This document shows, piece by piece, positions 45,861-52,778 of a stretch of DNA of 64,000 nucleotides; positions within the stretch are counted from its first letter, which is position 1; the number at the start of each line of letters is the position of its first letter. Source of the DNA: Olsenella sp. An188 (GTDB taxonomy: Bacteria > Actinomycetota > Coriobacteriia > Coriobacteriales > Atopobiaceae); assembly GCF_002160255.1 (NCBI RefSeq), contig NZ_NFKF01000006.1:101910-165909 (forward strand), given 5' to 3'. The translations under genes were made by a program, and so were the position numbers. The notes under the pieces were generated by a model, which did not search any database, was not told the origin of the DNA, and saw nothing but the letters and a program-made list of their open reading frames with translations.

Positions 45861-47051
45861 ATGCTTTCTGCAGTTCAGATCAAGCCCGACGTCTACTGGG
45901 TCGGCGCGCTCGACTGGAACGCGCGCGAGTTCCACGGCTACACCACCGAGGCGGGCATCACGTACAACGCCTACCTCATCCTGGACGAGAAGGTCACGCT
46001 CATCGACACGGCCAAGATCACCTTCAAGGACGAGCTGCTGCAGCGCATCTCCTCGGTGATCGACCCGTCCAAGATCGACGTGCTCATTGCCAACCACGTG
46101 GAGATGGACCACTCTGGCTCCACGTCGGTCATCCACGAGCTGGCGCCGGGCGCCCAGATCTACTGCTCCGCGCCGCAGGGCGTCAAGAACATGACCGCGC
46201 ACTTCGGCGACCTTGGCTACAACGGCGTCAAGACCGGCGACACCCTGTGCATCGGCAAGCGCACGCTCACCTTCGTGCAGACGCCCATGGTCCACTGGCC
46301 GGACAACATGGTCACCTATGACGCCTACGACAAGATCCTCTTCTCCAACGACGCCTTTGGCCAGCACTTTGCCAGCTCGGCGCGCTTTGACGACGAGAAC
46401 GACATGTGCGAGGTCATGCACCAGGCGCGCAAGTACTACGCCAACATCGTGCAGCCGTACCGCACGCAGGCCGCCGCTGCCGTGAAGGCGGTGCGCGGGC
46501 TGGGCGCCGACGCGCTCGACCTGATCTGCCCGGCGCACGGCGTGATCTGGCGCAGCCACGTGGAGGACATCCTGGCCGCCTACGAGGGCTTCGTCTCCGG
46601 CGAGGTCCGCGAGCGCGCCGTGGTGGTCTACGACTCCATGTGGCACTCGACCGAGAAGATCGCCCGCTCGCTGGTCGACGGCTTCCTCGCCGCGGGCATT
46701 CCCGCACAGCTCATGGACCTCAAGGAGAACCACATCTCCAACGTCATGGACGTCTTCCTGGACTGCCGGTACGTGTGCGTGGGCTCACCGACGCTCAACA
46801 GCCAGATGCTGCCGACCGTGGCGAGCTTCCTCACGTACATGAAGGGGCTCTCGCCCAAGAACGAGGGGCGCGTCGGCCTGGCGTTTGGCTCCTACGGCTG
46901 GGCGCCGCTCGGCCCCAACAACGTGGGCAAGGAGCTCGAGGCCGCCGGCTTCCAGCTGCCGGAGAAGACCTTCGCGGTGAACTGGATCCCGAGCGAGGAG
47001 AAGCTCGCCGAGGCGCGCGACCTCGTGGCGAGGCTTACCGCCGCGGAGTAG
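45861..47051 (+). CDS. FprA-type (A-type) flavodiiron protein
   Basis: Reduces oxygen to water or NO to N2O, protecting anaerobes. The 396-residue product has an N-terminal metallo-beta-lactamase-like diiron domain with the ligand motif HVEMDHSGS, a further Glu/His set around TPMVHWPDNM, FSNDAFGQH and ICPAHGVIWR, and a C-terminal flavodoxin domain with the FMN loop VVVYDSMWHSTEKIA and GSPTLNSQM. No fused rubredoxin is present. The promoter is TATGCT at 45813; AAAGGGAGG precedes the ATG. A hairpin terminator lies at 47084-47121. Confidence 0.93.
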   Translation: MLSAVQIKPDVYWVGALDWNAREFHGYTTEAGITYNAYLILDEKVTLIDTAKITFKDELLQRISSVIDPSKIDVLIANHVEMDHSGSTSVIHELAPGAQIYCSAPQGVKNMTAHFGDLGYNGVKTGDTLCIGKRTLTFVQTPMVHWPDNMVTYDAYDKILFSNDAFGQHFASSARFDDENDMCEVMHQARKYYANIVQPYRTQAAAAVKAVRGLGADALDLICPAHGVIWRSHVEDILAAYEGFVSGEVRERAVVVYDSMWHSTEKIARSLVDGFLAAGIPAQLMDLKENHISNVMDVFLDCRYVCVGSPTLNSQMLPTVASFLTYMKGLSPKNEGRVGLAFGSYGWAPLGPNNVGKELEAAGFQLPEKTFAVNWIPSEEKLAEARDLVARLTAAE

Positions 47052-47083
47052 CGACGTCCGGGACAAGTTGGACCCGTCTGTAC

Positions 47084-47126
47084 GAGGGGCCGCTCGGGGC
47101 GCATGCCCTGAGCGGCCCCTCTTTCC
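47084..47126 (+). terminator. Terminator of the flavodiiron gene
   Basis: A 12-bp stem, GAGGGGCCGCTC (47084-47095) with GAGCGGCCCCTC (47110-47121), has a 14-base loop that can extend the stem (GGG/CCC). It is followed by TTTCC. Confidence 0.8.
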
Positions 47127-47269
47127 AGCTTGCGATTAGCTTACGCCAGACTTTCGCTTATCTTCAAAACTAGTACAACCTAAAAGATATATCTATAAGC
47201 ATAGACGTCAATTTTTACGATACCTTCTTCTCATGGCGTAGGGTTCTCACGGCACGGGGGAGGAGAGGC

Positions 47270-48289
47270 ATGCGCGAGCTCATTGTTGGCTTTCAGACGG
47301 CGCTCGATTTCTGGCGGTCAGCCCGTATCGCCGAGGGCGGCATCGCCTGGCTGGAGAGCGAGGGCAGGATATTTGGCGCCCGCGACCTAACCCTTCGCGA
47401 GCAGGCCGAGCGCATCAGCGCCCTGTGTCACACCGAGGGCCCCATAGACGTCGTTGCCGCAAGGGCGGCCGCTCGATACGCTCGAGGCCCCGTTGAGAGT
47501 CACGTGTGGCGCGGCCCGCTGGGCGAGGGGTGGCTGTTTCGCCTGGGGGACGGCATTGCTGTCTGCCGCATGCCTGTTGTCCTTGCGCAGCTTGGTGCCG
47601 AGCTCGGCGAGATCGACCTCATGCGAATTGCCTACGAGATGACCGGGACGTATGGCCTGGCGGAGTGGGCGGACAAGGGGATGCGGACCGGCCTCAGCCC
47701 CCTCGTCGATCTTGGCGAGCTCCAGACGTACGCAGACTACGCTCGGGCAAACGGCGTCCGAGGAGCCTCCCGGGCAAGCGACGCCCTCAGGTGGGTCGTG
47801 CCCAACTCAAACTCCCCGCGTGAGACGGACGTCGCCATCCTCCACGTTCTCCCACGTCGACGAGGGGGTCTTGGGCTGGGAGGCTTCCGGCTCAACGACC
47901 GAATCGAGCTGCCCGCCGCGCTGGCCCAAGACCTCGGCAGGAAAACTCTGGTACCCGACTTTTCCTGGGGCAACGGGACCGTAACGGAGTACGACAGCCA
48001 CTCCGAGCACGACTCCCCGGAGGCCCGCGCCCGCGACGAGAGCAAGCGCCGCGCCTATCGAAAGGCCGGGCTCGACTGCCTCACCCTGACGAAAGGCATT
48101 CTCGGGAGCGACCAGAGGCTGAACTCATACGCGTTGGAGCTCGAGGAAAGCCTGGGGGTAAAGCGCCGGCGGCCCACAGAGGCAATTCTGCGGCTGAGGT
48201 CCGCGCGTCGCGAGGAGCTCTTTGGCCCGGAGGTGACCGAGGAGGCGCTGCGCCGCCTCGGTGGCGGACTGCCAAGCCCCATCTGGTAG
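47270..48289 (+). CDS. Unassigned protein with AbiEi-like N-terminus and possible Vsr-type nuclease end
   Basis: 339 residues; I do not recognise a named family. The N-terminal 130 residues (two helical blocks around AERISALCHTEGPIDVVAARAAARYARG, then GWLFRLGDGIAVCRMPVVLAQLG) recall AbiEi-type antitoxin/DUF559 hybrid proteins of actinobacteria. The C-terminal half has TLVPDFSWGNGTVTEYDSHSEHDSPEARARDESKRRAYRKAGLDCLTLT, in which D, E and a nearby K/R could form a PD-(D/E)XK/Vsr-like core. The upstream 140 bases are AT-rich (ATATATCTATAAGC) unlike the flanks, and element C starts 12 bases after the stop. The gene may be mobile or defence-related; this is inference only. Confidence 0.5.
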   Translation: MRELIVGFQTALDFWRSARIAEGGIAWLESEGRIFGARDLTLREQAERISALCHTEGPIDVVAARAAARYARGPVESHVWRGPLGEGWLFRLGDGIAVCRMPVVLAQLGAELGEIDLMRIAYEMTGTYGLAEWADKGMRTGLSPLVDLGELQTYADYARANGVRGASRASDALRWVVPNSNSPRETDVAILHVLPRRRGGLGLGGFRLNDRIELPAALAQDLGRKTLVPDFSWGNGTVTEYDSHSEHDSPEARARDESKRRAYRKAGLDCLTLTKGILGSDQRLNSYALELEESLGVKRRRPTEAILRLRSARREELFGPEVTEEALRRLGGGLPSPIW

Positions 48290-48300
48290 TTCCCGAGAGA

Positions 48301-48538
48301 CGTTCGGGCCCTTCGTGAGGTGAGAGTGCTCTTCAGAGCGCATTCGGGCCCTTCGTGAGGTGGAGTTTGCGCGGGCGGGCAAGTACAGGCCTCGCATGGC
48401 AAGAGACGCTACCTGAGGTTTTGTAGTGTCGGCACGCTAACTCTGCCCAAAAACGGCCGCTGCCAGCCAAAATAGCCACCTCACGAAGGGCCCGAACGCG
48501 CCAGTCCGCCCCATCTCACCTCACGAAGGGCTCGAACG
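48301..48538. repeat. Nested inverted-repeat element C (238 bp)
   Basis: Four nearly identical arms run forward 48301-48325, forward 48341-48364, inverted 48477-48498, inverted 48514-48538. The outer pair matches at 24 of 25 positions and the inner pair at 21 of 22. The arm core is TTCGGGCCCTTCGTGAGGTG. Architecture and length equal those of elements A1 and A2 but the arm sequence is unrelated. It fills the gap 48290-48732, which has no gene otherwise apart from a -10-like TAGAAT at 48646. Confidence 0.88.
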
Positions 48539-48645
48539 TTCCCGCTCGCCCCACCTTGCCGCCGTCCCAGGCCTCCGTCAGTGAATTTAGCCGCCAACGT
48601 ACCCGCGCGCCGGCATCCTCCAAAGCAGCTACGCCCGCGACCTGC

Positions 48646-48651
48646 TAGAAT
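48646..48651 (+). promoter_or_regulatory. -10 element (TAGAAT) of the CNNM/CorC gene
   Basis: CTGCTAGAATC lies 82 bases before ATG 48733. No -35 is visible. Confidence 0.35.
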
Positions 48652-48732
48652 CATCCTATTGTGCCGTTGGCGCCAGCGTCCCTGCCGGCGGCGCGCATCT
48701 GACCCCAGACCGAGGAGGTTGCGCACGAGCGC

Positions 48733-50079
48733 ATGGACGTAGCGATAAGTATTGTGGTCACCTTCCTGCTCACCCTGGCCAACGGCTATTTCTCGATGTC
48801 CGAGCTGGCGGTGGTGAGCGCCAAGAGGGCGGTTCTCGAACCCGAGGCTGAGGATGGTGACCGCAAGGCACGTGCCGCCCTCAATCTTGCCTCCAACTCC
48901 GAGCAGTTCCTCGCGACCATCCAGGTCGCCATCACCCTGGTGGGCTTTGCGTCCTCCGCCTTCGCGAGCACGAGCCTCTCGGACCCGCTCGATACCTGGT
49001 TCATGAGCCTCGGCATGCCCGAGGCCATCGCCACCCCGCTGGCACCGGTGCTCATCACCCTCGCGGTCTCCTACCTCTCCATCGTCGTGGGCGAGCTCGT
49101 GCCCAAGCGCATGGCGCTCTCCAACGCCGAGTCCGTCGCCAAGTCCGTCGCGGGGCCCATCCGCGGCTTCATGCACGTGGCGCGCCCGCTGGTCTGGCTC
49201 ACGGCCGCGTCGGCCAACGGGCTCTCGGCGCTCCTGGGCATCAAGTCCGCCGACGAGCGCGACAGCGTCTCCGAGGAGGAGATCAAGTACATGGTGACCG
49301 ACGCGGACGAGCTCTCCGACCAAGAGAAGTCCATGATCCACGAGGTTATCGACATGGGCGACACCATCGCCCGCGAGGTCATGGTCCCGCGCGTGGACAT
49401 GACCGCCCTCGAGGACACCTCCACGCTCACCGAGGTGCTCGCCGTGATGCGCCGCACGGGCTACTCGCGCATCCCCATCTACCACGACTCCGTCGACCGC
49501 ATCGTGGGCATCGCGCACATCAAGGACATCATCAGCCCCATCCTCGACGAGGGCCGCGCCGCCGACCCTGTCTCCGCGCACGTCCGCTCGGCGGACTTCG
49601 TGCCCGACACCAAGGACATCATCCCGCTGCTCTCCGAGATGCAGTCCAGCCACGACCAGATGGTCATCGTGGTGGACGAGTACGGCGGGACCGCGGGCGT
49701 CATCACGATCGAGGACATCGTCGAGGAGGTCGTGGGAGAGATCGAGGACGAGTTCGACCCGGACAACAAGTACCTCACCAAGCTCTCCGACCGCGAGTGG
49801 CTCGTCGACGGCCGCTTCTCGCTGGACGACGCCATCGACCTGGGCTGGCCCGTCGAGGACAGCGAGGAGTACGAGACCATCGCCGGCTTCGTGACGGACC
49901 TCGCCGACAAGCTCCCGCACCCCGGCGACGTCATCGAGAAGGACGGCTACCAGTTCCGCGTGCAGTCGATGCGCGGCCGTCGCCTCTCGATGCTGCGCGT
50001 CATCGCGCCCGAACTGTCCGCCGAGGACGCGGAATCCAACGCTGGCGGCGAGAAGGACGTGGACTCGGCGGAGAAGTAG
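48733..50079 (+). CDS. CNNM/CorC-type hemolysin-family transporter
   Basis: 448 residues. A DUF21 membrane domain (about 1-190, three or four TM segments; the first is AISIVVTFLLTLANGYFSMSELAVV), then a tandem CBS pair (AREVMVPRVDMTALEDTSTLTEVL and a second at DPVSAHVRSADFVPDTKDIIPLL) with DEYGGTAGVITIEDIVEEVVGEIEDE, and a CorC/HlyC C-terminal domain. These proteins are linked to Mg2+ or Co2+ efflux. The C-terminus ends in an acidic tail (SAEDAESNAGGEKDVDSAEK). ATG 48733 follows GAGGAGG some 12-15 bases upstream. Confidence 0.93.
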   Translation: MDVAISIVVTFLLTLANGYFSMSELAVVSAKRAVLEPEAEDGDRKARAALNLASNSEQFLATIQVAITLVGFASSAFASTSLSDPLDTWFMSLGMPEAIATPLAPVLITLAVSYLSIVVGELVPKRMALSNAESVAKSVAGPIRGFMHVARPLVWLTAASANGLSALLGIKSADERDSVSEEEIKYMVTDADELSDQEKSMIHEVIDMGDTIAREVMVPRVDMTALEDTSTLTEVLAVMRRTGYSRIPIYHDSVDRIVGIAHIKDIISPILDEGRAADPVSAHVRSADFVPDTKDIIPLLSEMQSSHDQMVIVVDEYGGTAGVITIEDIVEEVVGEIEDEFDPDNKYLTKLSDREWLVDGRFSLDDAIDLGWPVEDSEEYETIAGFVTDLADKLPHPGDVIEKDGYQFRVQSMRGRRLSMLRVIAPELSAEDAESNAGGEKDVDSAEK

Positions 50080-50100
50080 GCCCGCGCCCCCGACATTAAC

Positions 50101-50106
50101 TACAAT
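50101..50106 (+). promoter_or_regulatory. -10 element (TACAAT) upstream of the 50191 gene
   Basis: TTAACTACAATGG lies 85 bases before ATG 50191. No -35 is visible. Confidence 0.35.
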
Positions 50107-50190
50107 GGTTGGATACACGACGCTCGTGAGGACGTTCAGTACGCAGCCCGCCGCGCCGGCGCCGGGCACGAGGTGAGGGGAAGCCGCAGC

Positions 50191-50880
50191 ATGGCTCAGC
50201 TTTTCGACATCAAGAAGGTCGTGGTGGGGCCGAGGAACCTCGAGGCCGTCGTGGAGGTCGCGCCGAGCGCACCGCTCATGACGAGCGACGACACCGAGGG
50301 CACCGAGCTCGTGCTCGACCTCATGCCCGCCCTTGCCGACCACCTCTGCCTGGGCGACTCCTCGCCGCGCTTCGGCGACGTCGTGGCCGACACCGAACTC
50401 GCGCACCTGCTCGAGCACGTGAGCGTCGAGCTCCTGGCCCGCACCGACGCCGCGGGTGACACCCCGAGCGGCCAGACCACGCAGGTCGGCGAGCGCACCT
50501 ACCAGATCACCCTCGCGTGCCCCGACGACGTGCTCGTTGCCGGAGCGCTCTCCAGCGCCGTCTGGATCCTGCAGTGGGCCTACTCCGGCGGCGGAGAGCC
50601 GCAGCCGGACGTCGACGCCATCGCCGACGGCCTCGTCGGCCTCGTGGAGAGCCTCGATCCCGCCGCGGCGGGGGAGGGTCCCGTCGAGGAGCCCGCAGAC
50701 GTCGCCGAGGGTGAGCCCGAGGCGCCCGTCCAGCAGCCCGCGGCCGAGACCCCGCCCACCGACGCTGACGCCGCCCCCGCGGACCAGCCGGTCTCTCCCG
50801 ACCCCGCGCCCGCCCGCGGCTCCGCGCCCCGGGACGGCTGGGACATGGACGACGTCCCGCGCCCCCGATTCGTTCGCTAG
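50191..50880 (+). CDS. Stand-alone protein resembling the N-terminal domain of cyanophycin synthetase
   Basis: 229 residues. The first 150 or so (VVVGPRNLEAVVEVAPSAP, LVLDLMPALADHLCLGDSSPRFGDVVADTELAHLLEHVSVELLAR, TYQITLACPDDVLVAGALSSAVWIL) resemble by eye the N-terminal domain of cyanophycin synthetase: a leucine-rich LPAL..H.C segment, a LExVSVEL (HviEHialEL) helix and a closing amphipathic helix. There is no ATP-grasp or Mur-ligase domain, and the rest is a Pro/Glu/Ala-rich tail. ATG 50191 follows GAGGGGAAG. Function is unknown. An adapter role for the cell-wall or amino-acid polymer machinery is a guess. Confidence 0.5.
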   Translation: MAQLFDIKKVVVGPRNLEAVVEVAPSAPLMTSDDTEGTELVLDLMPALADHLCLGDSSPRFGDVVADTELAHLLEHVSVELLARTDAAGDTPSGQTTQVGERTYQITLACPDDVLVAGALSSAVWILQWAYSGGGEPQPDVDAIADGLVGLVESLDPAAAGEGPVEEPADVAEGEPEAPVQQPAAETPPTDADAAPADQPVSPDPAPARGSAPRDGWDMDDVPRPRFVR

Positions 50881-50936
50881 TCGTTTAGACGGCGCCTCGC
50901 GCGCCCGCATGTAGACAGCACTGACAGGAGGACCTC

Positions 50937-51380
50937 ATGAACAAGAAGACCGTCGGCTTCATTCTTGGCAGCATCGTCGGCGCTGCGGCGGGCGTCGTCG
51001 CGGGCGTCATGCTCGCCCCCCGCTCGGGCGCCGAGAGCCGCGCCATGGCCGCCGATGCCATGAACGACGCGTGGGACTCCGCGGTCGACACCTACGAGCG
51101 CGGCGCCAGCGCCGTCAACGACAAGCTCAGCGGCGTGCGCCCCGTCGTGGACGCCAAGACCGACGAGCTCCGCGCCAAGGTCGACCTCGCCCGCGAGCGC
51201 ATGGACCAGCTCCGCGACTCTCTCTCCGAGGCCGTCGCGAGCGCGTCCAGCCAGGTGCAGGACGCCGTGACCAACGTTGCCGACCGCGTCTCCGCCATGG
51301 CCGACGAGCCCGTCGACGCCAAGCCCGCCGACGCCGTCCACGTTGAGGTCGTCGACGCCGACGAGACCCCCGAGGCCTAG
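50937..51380 (+). CDS. YtxH-like envelope stress protein
   Basis: 147 residues: a hydrophobic Gly/Ala N-terminus (VGFILGSIVGAAAGVVAGVMLAPRSGAESR) with the YtxH signature GxxxGAxxGxxxxxLxAPxSGxxxR, followed by a long amphipathic helix rich in Asp, Val and Ala (VVDAKTDELRAKVDLARERMDQLRDSL) and an acidic tail. YtxH-type proteins associate with the membrane in general stress. AGGAGG precedes ATG 50937, and the gene runs into the 51384 gene with a four-base gap. Confidence 0.75.
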   Translation: MNKKTVGFILGSIVGAAAGVVAGVMLAPRSGAESRAMAADAMNDAWDSAVDTYERGASAVNDKLSGVRPVVDAKTDELRAKVDLARERMDQLRDSLSEAVASASSQVQDAVTNVADRVSAMADEPVDAKPADAVHVEVVDADETPEA

Positions 51381-51383
51381 CCC

Positions 51384-52457
51384 GTGCCAAAGGTCAGCGA
51401 GCTCACCGGCCTGCGCGTCCTTCTCCACAAGAAGACAAAGACCGCCAAGGACGGAACCGTCACGGACAAGTACCTCAAGGTCGGCAAGGTCCACAACGCG
51501 GTCTTCTCGCCCGACGGCGCGCGGGTCGTGGGCTTCATGATCAAGCGCCCGGACGTGGCCGGGATGATCAAGCGCGAGGACGCGTTTCTCGCCTGGGACT
51601 CCTACGAGCGCATGGACGAGAAGACCCTCCTGGTGTCGCGCCCGGACGACGGGATGGACGCCGCCGCCATCAAGCGGCTGCAGCTCAACTGGGACGCCTG
51701 CATCATGTGGGCCGGCATGGACGCGCGCACCGTGGCGGGCAAGCCGCTCGGGTACGTGTCCGACGCCGAGTTTGACGAGAAGACCGGCGTGGTCAGCCGC
51801 TTCCTCACCGCCGACGGCGGGATGGCGCGCGCCCTCATCGGCTCGTTCGTGATTACGCCCGACATGGTCCGCGGCTATGCGGACGGCTGCATGGTCATCG
51901 ACCCGGGCGACGCGACCCCGCAGCTCGACGGCGGTCTCGCCGGCGCGGCCGGGGAGGGCTACGCGCGCGCCAAGGCCAAGGGTGCCGAGGTCGGCAAGAA
52001 GGTCGGCGCCGTGGCCGGCCAGGCCGTTGACAAGGGCTCGTTCGCCCTCGGCCGCGCGCTCGGCAAGGCCAAGCGCGCCATCGCCGACGCCACCGCGCCC
52101 GAGGAGGAGCCGCAGCCCCAGGCGCCCGCTGTCGAGGCGGCGGACGTCAGGGTCGAGCGACCGGTCGAGCGCATCGCCGAGAAGAGCGCAGGTCCCGCGG
52201 ACGCCCCCGCGCGTCCCGCCCCCAAGACCTACGCGCCCGTCGCGGACGGTGCGGCGCCCAAGCCCGGGCCTGGTCCCAAGCCCAAGGCAGCCGGCGCCGC
52301 GCCGAAGGCTGCCCCCGCCGCCAGGAAGAAGCCTGCCGCGAAGAAGCCTGCGACGACCGGGGACAAGGTCGCCCGTGCCGCCGGCAAGCAGCTCGGCTCC
52401 CTCGGCAAGATGTTCGGTTCCTTCAAGGACGAGTTCGACAAGGCCAGCAAGGGCTAG
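51384..52457 (+). CDS. PRC-barrel-like protein with histone-like Lys/Ala/Pro tail
   Basis: 357 residues starting at GTG 51384. Residues about 1-175 hold two PRC-barrel-like beta modules (LTGLRVLLHKKT...KVGKVHNAVFSPDGARVVGFMIKRPD and VAGKPLGYVSDAEFDEKTGVVSRFLTAD), which in other proteins bind RNA or photosynthetic-type partners. The rest is an Ala/Gly-rich amphipathic helix (ARAKAKGAEVGKKVGAVAGQAVDKG) and a Lys/Ala/Pro tail (KPKAAGAAPKAAPAARKKPAAKKPAT) like histone H1. The protein is likely nucleic-acid or envelope associated. It is co-transcribed with the YtxH-like gene; a bidirectional hairpin follows at 52491. Confidence 0.6.
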   Translation: MPKVSELTGLRVLLHKKTKTAKDGTVTDKYLKVGKVHNAVFSPDGARVVGFMIKRPDVAGMIKREDAFLAWDSYERMDEKTLLVSRPDDGMDAAAIKRLQLNWDACIMWAGMDARTVAGKPLGYVSDAEFDEKTGVVSRFLTADGGMARALIGSFVITPDMVRGYADGCMVIDPGDATPQLDGGLAGAAGEGYARAKAKGAEVGKKVGAVAGQAVDKGSFALGRALGKAKRAIADATAPEEEPQPQAPAVEAADVRVERPVERIAEKSAGPADAPARPAPKTYAPVADGAAPKPGPGPKPKAAGAAPKAAPAARKKPAAKKPATTGDKVARAAGKQLGSLGKMFGSFKDEFDKASKG

Positions 52458-52490
52458 CCGCATCAACCTATCCTGCTCTCGTCATCCACT

Positions 52491-52540
52491 GTAGGAGCTC
52501 CCGGTCATTTCCAGCAGGGAAGCCGACCGGGAGCTCCTAC
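52491..52540. terminator. 16-bp hairpin between convergent genes
   Basis: GTAGGAGCTCCCGGTC (52491-52506) pairs perfectly with 52525-52540 across an 18-base loop. It separates the PRC-barrel-like and EEP genes. There is no U-run, so it may be a bidirectional or factor-dependent terminator. Confidence 0.55.
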
Positions 52541-52608
52541 GGCATTCTCGATGAGGTCACCTGCGACTGACTTGCGCCGCCTGTTTTCCTCTTCCGGACC
52601 CTGCCAAC

Positions 52609-52733
52609 CGGTTGTCAGTGGTTTTTCGGGGTACCCAAAGTATCAGCGCGCTCCGGCTCAGCAAAACTGCAGGTAGAGAAATGGCACCAGAAAGGTAGTA
52701 CTTAAGCTGCTCGGAAAAAACCACAGACAACCG
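52609..52733. repeat. Inverted-repeat element (125 bp)
   Basis: CGGTTGTCAGTGGTTTTT (from 52609) and AAAAACCACAGACAACCG (ending 52733) pair with one mismatch over 18 positions around an 82-base interior. No inner arm pair is obvious. Together with the hairpin at 52491 it fills the otherwise empty gap 52458-52778. Confidence 0.7.
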
Positions 52734-52778
52734 CCCGCATACGCCTGCGTGCGGCCCAAACGCCGACTCGAACGCTCG

